From positions 74,354 to 138,353 of the forward strand of contig JBFHQE010000005.1 of the NCBI GenBank assembly GCA_041592335.1: 64,000 bases of DNA. Direction: 5' to 3'. A program made the translations under genes and the position numbers. Below, one piece after another: positions 43,004-51,950 of the stretch (positions are counted from its first letter, which is position 1; the number at the start of each line of letters is the position of its first letter). The DNA comes from JBFHQE01 sp041592335 (GTDB lineage Bacteria > Pseudomonadota > Gammaproteobacteria > Thiohalobacterales > Thiohalobacteraceae). The notes beneath the pieces are model-generated. The model made no database searches, was not told the origin of the DNA, and saw only the letters and a program-made list of their open reading frames with translations.

Positions 43004-43243
43004 CTAGAAGACAAGAATGTTGTCGCGTTTTTGCCTGATGGTGCGGATATGCAATTTACGATCGTCGTTCTCGACCTCGGCCTCGGTCCTGGCTGTCTGC
43101 TCCGGCTGCTCGGCGACCGCCTGGTCGATACGGTCGGCGAGCGAGGTGGACGCCAGCAAGGGCACAGCATTGAGGATGGCGAGCGTGGCAATCGTGGCCT
43201 GCAGGCGCCGGTTGTTGACATGTGTATCAAATTTCATTTTCAT
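43004..43243 (-). CDS. Small secreted protein, unknown function
   Basis: 79 residues with a signal peptide (about 10-36, ending ASTSLA) and a charged mature part of about 43 residues (LADRIDQAVAEQPEQTARTEAEVEND, then RKLHIRTIRQKRDNILVF). The start has GAGGAGCT directly upstream. It is divergent from the sigma-54 activator gene and preceded by a -24/-12-like element and by ACGA-N4-TCGT palindromes. No family recognised. Confidence 0.65.
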   Translation of the reverse strand: MKMKFDTHVNNRRLQATIATLAILNAVPLLASTSLADRIDQAVAEQPEQTARTEAEVENDDRKLHIRTIRQKRDNILVF

Positions 43244-43278
43244 AGCTCCTCGATGACAGATTTCGCTATGAATTGCAT

Positions 43279-43295
43279 ATCATGCTTTATGCCAA
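43279..43295 (-). promoter_or_regulatory. Candidate sigma-54-like promoter for the small secreted protein
   Basis: On the minus strand TTGGCAT-N5-ATGAT has the -24 GG box and the right spacing, but the -12 element reads TGA rather than the nearly invariant TGC. The same form, TTGGCAC-N5-GTGAT, lies upstream of the gene at 46701-47072, so the shared deviation suggests a real class. Confidence 0.4.
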
Positions 43296-43363
43296 TTCGA
43301 TGACTATTGATATCATATTGTTTTTAATGTGTTTTATTGATAGCTTCCGGGAAGCGATGAATT

Positions 43364-43414
43364 ACGATATTTCGAGTTACACGAAAATTCGTAGATTGAT
43401 CCATGAATTTTCGT
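43364..43414. promoter_or_regulatory. Three palindromic activator sites (ACGA-N4-TCGT)
   Basis: ACGATATTTCGA (43364-43375), ACGAAAATTCGT (43381-43392) and ATGAATTTTCGT (43403-43414) share the pattern RYGA-N4-TCGW. They lie 69-119 bp upstream of the promoter-like element for the small secreted protein and 40-90 bp upstream of the sigma-54 activator gene, the normal place for enhancer sites. Confidence 0.6.
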
Positions 43415-43454
43415 AGAATGGGCGACCCAGCCCCCTGCCCCAGGAAACCGCGCC

Positions 43455-45287
43455 ATGGAAGTACACAAAGACCTGTTGTTGGAAGCCGCCGGAGAAGGCA
43501 TCTACGGTCTGGATGAAAACGGCCTGACCACGTTCGCCAATCCCGCCGCCCTGAAGATGCTGGGCTACGAATGCGATGAGTTACTGGGCAAGCCGATGCA
43601 TGCCGTGCTGCATCACAGCCATGCCGACGGCAGCCATTACCCAAACAAGGAATGCCCGATATACGCCGCGTTCAAGGACGGCGAGGTCCATCACGTGGAC
43701 GACGAAGTATTCTGGCGCAAGGATGGCAGCAGCTTCCCGGTGGAATACACCAGCACGCCGATCCGCGAAAAGGATCGCCTGGTGGGTGCTGTCGTGGTGT
43801 TCAAGGACATCACGGAACGGCTGGAAGCAAAGGCCAGGATAGAAGTCCTCACGCGCCGGAACGAGTTGATACTGGCGGCCGCGGGCGAAGGTATTTACGG
43901 CGTCGATACGCAGGGCCTGACAACCTTCGCCAACCCCGCCGCGCTGGAAATGCTGGGTTATCGCTACGAGGAAGTCGATCGCCAGTCGATTCATGATATG
44001 ACCCATCACACCCGCGCGGACGGTTCCCATTTTCCCAAGGAAGAATGCCCGATCTACACCAGCTTCAAGGATGGCAAGGTTCATCGCGGCGTCGATGATC
44101 TTTTCTGGCGCAAGGATGGCAGCAGTTTCCCGGTGGAATATACCAGCACACCGATTTTTTATAACGGCGAGCTAACCGGCGCGGTTGCGGTATTCAAGGA
44201 TATTTCGGAACGCAAGAAGGCCGAGCAGGAACTTCGGGAAGCCTACCGCGAAGTGGCAAAGATGAAGGCCCAGCTGGAAGCGGAGAACGATTACCTGCAG
44301 GAAGAATTCAAGCTGGAACATGACTTCGTCGGCATTATCGGTAAAAGCCATGCCATCAAGCAGCTGCAACACCAGGTGGAACTGGTGGCGCCCACCGATG
44401 CAAGCGTGTTGATCATCGGCGAATCCGGCACCGGCAAGGAACTGGTCGCGCACGCCATTCATGAACGCAGTAACCGCAAGGAGCGACCGCTGATCCGGGT
44501 GAATTGCGCGGCGATACCGAAGGAGTTGTTCGAGAGCGAGTTCTTCGGCCACTCCCGGGGCGCCTTTACCGGCGCGACCAAGGATCGCACCGGTCGTTTC
44601 GAACTGGCCCATGGTGGGACAATCTTTCTCGACGAAGTCGGCGAGATACCGATTGAGCTGCAAAGCAAACTGTTACGTGTACTGCAGGAAGGCCAGGTCG
44701 AACGTGTCGGCGAGGAACACACCCGCAGTATCGACGTGCGCGTGATTGCCGCAACCAACCGCGACCTGAAAAAAGATATTCTGGATAATAAATTCCGCGA
44801 GGATCTGTTCTTCCGTCTCAACGTATTCCCGATTGAGGCCGCGCCACTGCGAGATCGGCCGGAAGATATCCCCTTGCTCGCGCAACACTTCATCGAGGCA
44901 TGCGCGCGACGCTTGAATCGCGCTGAACCCCGGCTAACCCAGCAGAATGTCAGGCAGCTACAGTCCTATCACTGGCCGGGTAATGTGCGGGAACTGCAGA
45001 ATGTCATCGAGCGCGCCATCATCGTCAGTAGCAGCAAGCGGCTCCAGCTCGACCTGCCGAGCGGCGAATCCCCTGCTTCGCCGCACCTGCCGCAGCCGAG
45101 CGAAGACAGCCCCTTACCCTATACCGAATCGGAACGGGTTGCGGCGGACAAGGCCAACATTCTACTGGCGTTAAAAATCGCCAACGGCAAGATTTCCGGC
45201 AAGGGCGGCGCGGCGGAACTGCTGCAAATCAAACCAACCACGCTGGCCTCGCGCATGCGCGTAATGGGCATTGAATACGAAAAATAA
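43455..45287 (+). CDS. Sigma-54-dependent activator with two tandem PAS domains
   Basis: 610 residues: PAS (about 6-125), a near-copy PAS (about 137-255), coiled coil (about 255-290), AAA+ domain and a Fis-type helix-turn-helix at the end (GGAAELLQIKPTTLASRMRVMG). GESGTGKE is at 322-329 and the sigma-54 contact loop GAFTGA at 369-374, so it can activate sigma-54 RNA polymerase. Each PAS has a His-rich ...HADGSHYPNKECPIY... segment with a conserved Cys (67 and 198) and His, which could bind a metal, haem or small redox ligand. No receiver domain, so sensing is direct. Confidence 0.93.
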   Translation: MEVHKDLLLEAAGEGIYGLDENGLTTFANPAALKMLGYECDELLGKPMHAVLHHSHADGSHYPNKECPIYAAFKDGEVHHVDDEVFWRKDGSSFPVEYTSTPIREKDRLVGAVVVFKDITERLEAKARIEVLTRRNELILAAAGEGIYGVDTQGLTTFANPAALEMLGYRYEEVDRQSIHDMTHHTRADGSHFPKEECPIYTSFKDGKVHRGVDDLFWRKDGSSFPVEYTSTPIFYNGELTGAVAVFKDISERKKAEQELREAYREVAKMKAQLEAENDYLQEEFKLEHDFVGIIGKSHAIKQLQHQVELVAPTDASVLIIGESGTGKELVAHAIHERSNRKERPLIRVNCAAIPKELFESEFFGHSRGAFTGATKDRTGRFELAHGGTIFLDEVGEIPIELQSKLLRVLQEGQVERVGEEHTRSIDVRVIAATNRDLKKDILDNKFREDLFFRLNVFPIEAAPLRDRPEDIPLLAQHFIEACARRLNRAEPRLTQQNVRQLQSYHWPGNVRELQNVIERAIIVSSSKRLQLDLPSGESPASPHLPQPSEDSPLPYTESERVAADKANILLALKIANGKISGKGGAAELLQIKPTTLASRMRVMGIEYEK

Positions 45288-45320
45288 TAAAGAACAAAAC
45301 CGGCAAACCCGCGGTTATGA

Positions 45321-46250
45321 TTACTCCACGATGTTCGGGTTAAACGGCGAGGCATCGATATATTGCCACTGAAGATCGGCCTGGATGGCCATCTCGCGCC
45401 ATTCACTGACCACGAAACGCCAGAAACGCCGCGTACCGCCGGTTTCCTCGTTGCTTTCATCCTGATCCCACAGAATGGTTGGCTTGCCGGTCAGCTGTAA
45501 CACGCGGCTCTCGGCAAAATCGATAAACACCAGTCCGGCCGAGGGATAGCTTTCAAAATTCCCCAGGGTATTGAACATACCGTTGCCCGGATAATCCGGT
45601 ATGCGCAGCGTTTGCGCGTCTTCGAACTGCACGAAGCCGGGCTGGCCGCCGCGATGCGAGGCATCGACGGACCGTTCCGCGCTGGCACTGGCGACGAAGA
45701 AAGTATCCGCCGAACGAATCAGTTGTCGTTGCGCGTCCGGCAATGCTTTCCCCTTGAGTTGCGCGTTGCAAAGCGACAGTTGCCGCGGGTAAATAACCAG
45801 TTCGCGGCGATGAATATATTTGGGACAGTTTGGATAGGCCTGTTCAACCTTCAATTCGTAGCGATGTTCGGCTGCTTTATGCAACTTGCCGTTAACGCGC
45901 AAACGACGTCGCGTCGACAGCTCGATAAACAGCATCCCGACATCGGGCGTATGCAGAATGTTTTCCCACAAGGGATCGCCGGGTGAACGCCAGCCACGCG
46001 CGCGATCGATACTGATGCACTGGTCGCCAGAGGGTTTGATAAAACCCTTGTTGCCGAACAGTACCGATGCCCACACCCGTCCCTGTTGATCCAGGCTGCC
46101 GATGACAGCCATGGTTTGCTGTTCAACAAATTTCATCGCTCCGCCCGGTATTCGATCGTTAATCATGCGAGCGCTGTTACTGGCCTGTTCAGCGGCATTG
46201 GCGCGTTGCTGCACGGCAAGTTCGTCGTTATGAAAGGGTGAATCGATCAT
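45321..46250 (-). CDS. Pyridoxamine 5'-phosphate oxidase-family protein
   Basis: About 309 residues with two flavin-binding split-barrel (PNPOx-like) halves. The first holds TMAVIGSLDQQGRVWASVLFG and the second SYPSAGLVFIDFAESRVLQLTGKP. Such two-domain proteins bind FMN or FAD and act on unknown substrates; it is not a pyridoxal enzyme by itself. The ATG at 46250 has AAAGGA upstream. It is the third gene of the palindrome-controlled operon, after dsrE-like and the small periplasmic protein. Confidence 0.85.
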   Translation of the reverse strand: MIDSPFHNDELAVQQRANAAEQASNSARMINDRIPGGAMKFVEQQTMAVIGSLDQQGRVWASVLFGNKGFIKPSGDQCISIDRARGWRSPGDPLWENILHTPDVGMLFIELSTRRRLRVNGKLHKAAEHRYELKVEQAYPNCPKYIHRRELVIYPRQLSLCNAQLKGKALPDAQRQLIRSADTFFVASASAERSVDASHRGGQPGFVQFEDAQTLRIPDYPGNGMFNTLGNFESYPSAGLVFIDFAESRVLQLTGKPTILWDQDESNEETGGTRRFWRFVVSEWREMAIQADLQWQYIDASPFNPNIVE

Positions 46251-46272
46251 CACTTAATCCTTTTCGTTACCG

Positions 46273-46298
46273 GTGCCGGGAGCCCATTCTCCCGGCAC
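46273..46298. repeat. Strong intercistronic hairpin
   Basis: GTGCCGGGAG and CTCCCGGCAC form a perfect 10-bp stem with a CCCATT loop. It lies in the 63-bp gap between the dsrE-like gene and the PNPOx gene. There is no T tract on the minus strand, so it is more likely a stability or processing element than a full terminator. Confidence 0.6.
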
Positions 46299-46313
46299 AA
46301 CCGTTAGACGCGA

Positions 46314-46688
46314 TCAGAAGACCATGATGTCGTAGCCTTCCTTGGCCAGGTTACGCAGGCTGGGCAGCCCGGATGTCCCTGGTACGGCATTGTCGGTGAT
46401 CAGATCGAAACCGCTTTTTTCCGCTGTTTCGCGCGCACCGAAAACATCCGCGCAACCGCAGGACACACCGGCCACCTTGTCCGCCACCGCCTGGTAAAGG
46501 GCATGCGCCGGATGGTCACGCTGGGTCAATTCACCGCTCCAGCGAGTGCCCGCACCCTGAAACAGGATGGTGACTTCATCGCCCTGGTGCTTGAAGTCGT
46601 AAGCCGCGGCAAGTCCATTAAACAGGCGACCCAATGCATCTTCGCCACCGGACTTGGGATCTGACAGAATGACAATAGCTGCTTTCAT
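46314..46688 (-). CDS. DsrE-like protein
   Basis: 124 residues with the DsrE/F fold. KAAIVILSDPKSGGEDALGRLFNGLAAA at the start and VSCGCADVFGAR (about 80-91) with two cysteines are the main features. DsrE proteins are involved in sulfur-atom transfer or are small cytoplasmic proteins of unknown activity. It starts 12 bp after the preceding gene ends, behind GAGGAGAGC-type sequence, so it is in the same operon. Confidence 0.85.
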   Translation of the reverse strand: MKAAIVILSDPKSGGEDALGRLFNGLAAAYDFKHQGDEVTILFQGAGTRWSGELTQRDHPAHALYQAVADKVAGVSCGCADVFGARETAEKSGFDLITDNAVPGTSGLPSLRNLAKEGYDIMVF

Positions 46689-46700
46689 GATGCTCTCCTC

Positions 46701-47072
46701 TTAGCGCTTGACGTTTTCTACGTCGTACCAGGGTGTGGGATTGATCGGGCAGCGATAACGGAAACCGTTCTCGGTGATGTCGACCACGGCTTCACCGGAC
46801 TGGCCTGGATCGAGCGGGAACATCGCCAGCGTTTCATGGGTTTTGTAATCCTGGATCTGAAAACCCACCACCTTGTCGGCTTCGTTGGTGATCTTGAAGC
46901 GGTACTTGCCCGGCTTCAGACTGGCCAGGGTTTCTTCCGCCGCGAAGTAGCCGTTGTGCTGGGTCAGGTTAATCGTGGTAACGCCGTTCACCGTTTGCGG
47001 CGCGGCTCCGAAGGCCAGCGGCGACAGCAGCGTGGCGGTGGTCAGTGAAACAAGCAGTAATAATTTTTTCAT
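46701..47072 (-). CDS. Small periplasmic beta-rich protein
   Basis: 123 residues with a clear signal peptide (about 1-22, ending AFGA). The mature protein has an alternating pattern that suggests a beta sandwich, with one cysteine in GFRYRCPINPTPWYDVENVKR at the C-terminus, and it may be cupredoxin-like, but copper ligands are not complete. It heads the operon with dsrE-like and PNPOx genes and is preceded by a sigma-54-like element and four palindromes. A shortened copy exists at 54799-54948. Confidence 0.72.
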   Translation of the reverse strand: MKKLLLLVSLTTATLLSPLAFGAAPQTVNGVTTINLTQHNGYFAAEETLASLKPGKYRFKITNEADKVVGFQIQDYKTHETLAMFPLDPGQSGEAVVDITENGFRYRCPINPTPWYDVENVKR

Positions 47073-47121
47073 GATATTGCTCCTAGGTTAGTGTGATGGA
47101 TTTTGAATCCACGGAGCCTTT

Positions 47122-47138
47122 ATCACGGACTGTGCCAA
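47122..47138 (-). promoter_or_regulatory. Candidate sigma-54-like promoter
   Basis: On the minus strand TTGGCAC-N5-GTGAT, 50 bp upstream of the ATG at 47072. The -24 TTGGCAC is a perfect match; the -12 has GTGAT in place of TTGC. An identical copy stands at 54998-55014 in the duplicated block. Confidence 0.45.
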
Positions 47139-47190
47139 CTCGAGATATTTTTATAAGTTATTGTAATTTGAAATTATTAATTCAATACGA

Positions 47191-47258
47191 GCGAAACTTC
47201 GTATTTACGAGATATCGTAGTTAACGAAAATTCAGGAAATTGACTGGCGAGATATCGT
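47191..47258. promoter_or_regulatory. Four palindromic activator sites (ACGA-N4-TCGT)
   Basis: GCGAAACTTCGT (47191), ACGAGATATCGT (47207), ACGAAAATTCAG (47224, one weak arm) and GCGAGATATCGT (47247) follow the pattern RCGA-N4-TCGT. They lie 53-126 bp upstream of the promoter-like element on the minus strand, and the same pattern occurs next to the sigma-54 activator gene. Confidence 0.65.
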
Positions 47259-47262
47259 TAGC

Positions 47263-50200
47263 TTAGGTGGGTACTTCCTGCTCGTTTTCCCTGATGCCGA
47301 AATCTTCCATGATGGCGTAGGCGGCGGGTAAAACCAGTAACAGCAGAAACGTCGATGACAGCATGCCGAACACGACGCTGGCCACCAGCGGCACCAGCAC
47401 TTGTGCTTGCAGACTGGTTTCGGATAACAACGGAAGCATGCCGGCGATGGTGGTGATCGAGGTGAGGAAAATGGCACGGAAACGGTCACGCACGGCCTGG
47501 CCCGCCGCCTCGTGCAAGATCATTCCCTCCCGGCTGCGGCGTTTTACAAACTCCACCAGCAAAATGGAATCATTCACGACTATTCCGGCCAGGGATACAA
47601 AACCGATCATGCTCGGCATGGTGATATCCAGCCCCATGAGTTTATGTCCCCAGATCACACCGATCAGCGCCAGTGGAATGTTCATCAGAACAACGAGGGG
47701 TTCACGGTAGTTACGGAACTGGAAACTGAGCAGGAAATACACGCCGCTGATTCCGAGGATGAAACCAAGTAACACCGAACTATTGGTTTCCCTGCTGTTT
47801 TTGACTTCGCCCTCGAGACTGATATACAGCCCCGGGTATCGTTCCTGCAAGCCTTCGAGAAAACGCTCGCGAGTATCGTTGATGACATTATTGGTGTTGG
47901 CAATGCTGGCATCGATGTCGCCATTAATGGTGACGGTGCGCTGGTGATTGATCCGGTTGATCTGCGAGAACTCACGCTTTTCGCTGATATTCGCCATCGC
48001 GCTTAACGGGATAGCGACGCCCTGCTGATTAAACAGACCGAGATGCTCAAAGTCAGTTAATGCATGTTCCCGGTCTGTATCCAGCCTGACGTTGATTTCA
48101 TAGGCTTCACGCCCTCTGTATACATCGTTAATCTTGATGCCCTGATAGGCGGCGCGCAGCTGCTGTGCCAGTTGCTGCGCATTGAGGCCCGAGGCCAGCG
48201 AGCCCGGCAGCAGACTCACACTGAAAAAGGGTTTTCCGGGGCGGAGATCATCCATGATGTTCGAAACGCCGGGGTAACCCTTGAGCCAGGTTTGCAGCTC
48301 CCAGGATGCATGAGACAGTTGTTGCAGGTCATCGCCTTGCAGGCGAATAGATATTGCCTGACCCGCGGGTCCAAGCGTTGGCTCCTTGAACTGGATCGAA
48401 ATCGCGTCCGGAATAGCGGGTGTCGATTCGCGCCACAGGCGTTGCAGATCGTTCAATGAAGCCGCGCGTTTTTCCGCATCCAGCAGGTCCAGGCTGATCG
48501 TGGCCAGGTGTGCGCCCTGTTCGCCACCGGCATCGTCATTACTGCCGAAAAAAACCTGGATGTTTTTGATCAGGTCGCCCTCTTTCTCCGGCGGCAACTG
48601 CTGTTGCGCCTGCTGAAGACTGGCCAGCAATGTCGACACTACTGCCTCGGTCTGATCCAGCGGTGTTCCCTGCGGCATCAGGACGCGCGCTTCCAGCAGG
48701 TTTCCCTCGATGTCCGGGAATGCCTTGAACTTGATAAAACCGGCGGGAAACAGGCTGAGGGTTATCACCAGAATACCGAGCGCCGCACCGACGGTCAGGT
48801 AGCGGTAGTGGATCGCTGTATCGGCCAGCCTGCCTGCCAAAGCGCGGAATTGCTCGAAGCGTTGTTCAAATCGCAGGCGCCAGCCCGGGGCATTGGCTTT
48901 CGCAAGTTGATCGCCGTGTTTTTCCAATGAATGTTTCAGGTGATGCGGCAGAATCAGGAAGGCTTCGACCAGGCTGATCGTCAGCACCGACAGCAACACC
49001 ACCGGCAACACACCCATCACCTGCCCCATGTCACCCTTGAGGAACAGCAGGCTGCCGAACAGCATGGCAGAGGTGGCAAATGAAGAGACGACGCCACGAC
49101 CGACCTTGCCGATACCATCCACCGTGGCCTGCAAGGGTTTTGCTCCCTGGCGATACTCGTTCTCGATGCTTTCGGAAATGACGATGGCGTCATCCATGAG
49201 AATACCGATCGCCATTAGCAGGGCGACCATGGAGATCATGTTGATCGTGATGCCGAACAGGCTCATGACCATCAACCCGCCGATAAAGGAAACGGGCAAG
49301 CCCAGCGCCACCCAGAAGGTGTAGCGCCAGCTGAAAAACAGGAATAGCACCAGGGTCGCCAATAGCAGACCCTGCCAGCCATTGGTGACCAGCAGGCGCA
49401 AACGATCCTGCACGATGGAGGCGGAATCCTGGGTGATCACCAGGCGCGTGGATTCGGGTAAGCGGGCGTTCTCGTTATCAACAAAGTCTTTTACCGCATT
49501 GAACACGGTCAGTGTGTCGTCGCTGGTATTTTTACTGACCTGCAGCAGTGCGGCCGGGCGGCCGTTCAGATCAACGCGGACTTCTTCATCGGTGAAATCA
49601 TCGACAATCGTCGCAATGTCGCCGAGTTGCAGACGACCGCCTTTTTCATCATTGAGGATGACCAGGTCAGCCAGTTCTTCAACGCTGCGGCGTTCGTTTT
49701 CGACCCGTATCTGGTACGAGCGTTGTTCGGCTTCCAGTATACCAGCCGGCAAATCGACCGCCTGTTGCTGTATCAGGCTGGCAATATCCTGGATGCTCAA
49801 CTGGTAACGATGCAGCGTCTCGGCCTTGATACGGATACTCAGTTCATGCGTAGAGAAGCCACTGACGTCGACCATAGGGACTTCGGGCAGCGACAACAGG
49901 CGATCCCGGTAATATTCCGCCAGTGCTTTCAGCTCCGGCTGGGACAGGTCTGCATTGATGGCGACACTGACGATCGTCTGGGTACGCCCCAGCTCGGTAA
50001 TAATCGGATCTTCCGCGTCGCTGGGGAAATCGGTGATGCCGTCGACTGCGCTGGTGACGTCATTGAGAAACTGTTGCAGGTCACCCGTCTCCTGCATTTC
50101 CAGCACCATGGTGCCCACATCGTCCCGCGCGACACAACTACGTTCCTCCAGGAAACTGATGCCGTCCGTGCTGTCTTCCAGCGGGTTGCAGATACCATCC

Positions 50201-50373
50201 TCGACCTCGGATGCGCTGGCGCCGGGATAGGCAACCATCACCTGCACCTTGTTGAATTTGATTTCGGGAAAGGTTTCCTTATTCAGGCTGGGAAGCGATG
50301 CAAAGCCCAGCAGCAGAATAATGACCATGAGGATGTTGGCCGCGGTGGGGTGCGCGGCGAAGTAACGAATCAT
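47263..50373 (-). CDS. RND-family efflux permease
   Basis: 1036 residues, standard RND length, with N-terminal helix, two large periplasmic loops and twelve membrane helices. PGASASEVEDGICNPLED and GILMDDAIVISESIENEYRQG are conserved RND stretches; SLAGIVVNDSILLVEFVKRR holds part of the proton-relay helix. It works with the adaptor encoded 1 bp upstream in the operon and an outer-membrane channel not seen here. Substrate class unclear. The 3' end was partly copied to 55141-55184. Confidence 0.93.
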   Translation of the reverse strand: MIRYFAAHPTAANILMVIILLLGFASLPSLNKETFPEIKFNKVQVMVAYPGASASEVEDGICNPLEDSTDGISFLEERSCVARDDVGTMVLEMQETGDLQQFLNDVTSAVDGITDFPSDAEDPIITELGRTQTIVSVAINADLSQPELKALAEYYRDRLLSLPEVPMVDVSGFSTHELSIRIKAETLHRYQLSIQDIASLIQQQAVDLPAGILEAEQRSYQIRVENERRSVEELADLVILNDEKGGRLQLGDIATIVDDFTDEEVRVDLNGRPAALLQVSKNTSDDTLTVFNAVKDFVDNENARLPESTRLVITQDSASIVQDRLRLLVTNGWQGLLLATLVLFLFFSWRYTFWVALGLPVSFIGGLMVMSLFGITINMISMVALLMAIGILMDDAIVISESIENEYRQGAKPLQATVDGIGKVGRGVVSSFATSAMLFGSLLFLKGDMGQVMGVLPVVLLSVLTISLVEAFLILPHHLKHSLEKHGDQLAKANAPGWRLRFEQRFEQFRALAGRLADTAIHYRYLTVGAALGILVITLSLFPAGFIKFKAFPDIEGNLLEARVLMPQGTPLDQTEAVVSTLLASLQQAQQQLPPEKEGDLIKNIQVFFGSNDDAGGEQGAHLATISLDLLDAEKRAASLNDLQRLWRESTPAIPDAISIQFKEPTLGPAGQAISIRLQGDDLQQLSHASWELQTWLKGYPGVSNIMDDLRPGKPFFSVSLLPGSLASGLNAQQLAQQLRAAYQGIKINDVYRGREAYEINVRLDTDREHALTDFEHLGLFNQQGVAIPLSAMANISEKREFSQINRINHQRTVTINGDIDASIANTNNVINDTRERFLEGLQERYPGLYISLEGEVKNSRETNSSVLLGFILGISGVYFLLSFQFRNYREPLVVLMNIPLALIGVIWGHKLMGLDITMPSMIGFVSLAGIVVNDSILLVEFVKRRSREGMILHEAAGQAVRDRFRAIFLTSITTIAGMLPLLSETSLQAQVLVPLVASVVFGMLSSTFLLLLVLPAAYAIMEDFGIRENEQEVPT

Positions 50374-51747
50374 TTACTGAAGCTCCGCGAGCTCGCCAGC
50401 GGCATGTTGTTTCAGTGCCTGCTCAAACGCAGTGTCGGCAATCACCTCCAGTGGCATGCCCTCGATGACAGGAATCAGGTCGGTGATGACGACTCGCTCG
50501 CCGGGTTCGACGCCACTGCGCACCACCACCATATCGCCTTGCGTTAACTGGATATCAATCGAGCGAATTTCCAGCCTGTCGTCGGTGTTGGCAATGTAAA
50601 CCCGCCCCTGGTGCACGGCCTTGCGGGGTATTACCAGCGCCGGGCGGGCCGGTGCGTACAGGTCAACCGCGGTGTACATCCCCTTGATCAAGGGCGGGCG
50701 TTGACCGGGAATAATTTTTTCATAGGGATTATCCACACCGACCACGATACCGAGGGTTTGCCGGGTGGCATCGATGGAATCGCTGATACGTAATACCCGC
50801 CCTTCCCATACCGCCATGGGCATATCATTAACCAGGCGCACACGGGTGGTGAGATTCAGACTGTCATTGATCTGGCCGCCGTTCCTGATGATCTGCTCCG
50901 TGGTGGCAGGACTGTTTTCCAGGTGACTGACCAGTTTGCGCATGGATGCCATGGGCAGTTGCGCGGTAATCTCAACGCCTTTCAGATCGATAGCTTCAAA
51001 CAACACGGTCCCGACCGCGACAAACTCATCCTTTTCCACATTCACGGCACCGATACGCGCATCGAACGGCAGCAAAATTTCAGTACGCCCGAGGATGGTC
51101 TGACTGTTTTCCACGGCCTGCTCAGCGCGCATGATCTGCGCATTGACCGATTGTCGACGACTCTCAAAGGCGTTCATCTTGCCCTGTAACTCTTCAACCT
51201 GCTGGCGCAGCTGAATCACTTTCTGTTCTTCCGCGTCCAGGGCCGATTTCGCGACCAGTCCTTTTTTCTGAATATCCTGGATACGGGCATATTCCGCTTC
51301 GCCAAACTGCAGGTTTTCCCTTGCCAGCGTCAAAGAACGCCGGGTGGATTTTTCTTCTTCATTCAATTCCTCAAGGGAGGAACGGCTCGCTTCCAGGTCG
51401 GCCTGCGCCTGTTTTAATGAAACGGTGTAGTCCTTGGCATCAATCCGCACCACGGGTGTATTCGCCTGGATGGTCTCCCCCGCCTTCAGGTTGGGATGCA
51501 GGTAACTGATCTTGCCGCTGACCTCGGCCATACCGCTGAGCGCAATGGCAGGTTCAACATTGCCATAGGCCGTAATGCGCGTGCGGAACGGAATCATACT
51601 GGCGATGATGCTGTTGACCGTCTTGCTCGGCATCTCTGCAGCCTGGTGCTGCATGGGCGATTTCGATTTAATCAACAGGAATGCAATGACAACGGCCAGG
51701 CCAAGGACGAGAATGAGCCCGGGGAATCCCTTCAAGTTTACTTTCAT
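50374..51747 (-). CDS. HlyD/MFP-family periplasmic adaptor of the RND pump
   Basis: About 457 residues: N-terminal membrane anchor (about 8-28), lipoyl-like half-motifs, a long coiled-coil hairpin (about 110-220, SLEELNEEEKSTRRSLTLARENL) and beta-barrel part. It links the RND permease to an outer-membrane channel. The ATG at 51747 is preferred over a TTG at 51768. The stop abuts the permease start. Confidence 0.9.
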   Translation of the reverse strand: MKVNLKGFPGLILVLGLAVVIAFLLIKSKSPMQHQAAEMPSKTVNSIIASMIPFRTRITAYGNVEPAIALSGMAEVSGKISYLHPNLKAGETIQANTPVVRIDAKDYTVSLKQAQADLEASRSSLEELNEEEKSTRRSLTLARENLQFGEAEYARIQDIQKKGLVAKSALDAEEQKVIQLRQQVEELQGKMNAFESRRQSVNAQIMRAEQAVENSQTILGRTEILLPFDARIGAVNVEKDEFVAVGTVLFEAIDLKGVEITAQLPMASMRKLVSHLENSPATTEQIIRNGGQINDSLNLTTRVRLVNDMPMAVWEGRVLRISDSIDATRQTLGIVVGVDNPYEKIIPGQRPPLIKGMYTAVDLYAPARPALVIPRKAVHQGRVYIANTDDRLEIRSIDIQLTQGDMVVVRSGVEPGERVVITDLIPVIEGMPLEVIADTAFEQALKQHAAGELAELQ

Positions 51748-51831
51748 CGTGTTTTGCTGCCTTTGCAATTACCCGGAATATCTTTATTGACTGATTTTAT
51801 TAACACAAGTTGTATCATTATGATCTATTCC

Positions 51832-51845
51832 CTTGATCAATCAAG
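51832..51845. promoter_or_regulatory. Palindrome in the RND operon promoter region
   Basis: CTTGAT-CA-ATCAAG, a perfect 14-bp palindrome 85 bp upstream of the adaptor start and about 105 bp upstream of the divergent nitroreductase. It is a possible repressor site (TetR/MarR type), but no regulator gene is adjacent. Confidence 0.3.
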
Positions 51846-51950
51846 ACGCAGAGGTTATTAATCAGCACTCGCCTTAACTCCCTATGTCATTCACGGGGGT
51901 GACAGAATATTACATAGAGTTTGCAACCTTGCTGAGAATGGATAGCACAG

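Noticed and set aside
43279..43295. Calling the -24/-12 elements firm sigma-54 promoters
   Set aside because: The -12 box lacks the near-invariant GC, so they are listed only as candidates despite the matching pair and activator nearby.
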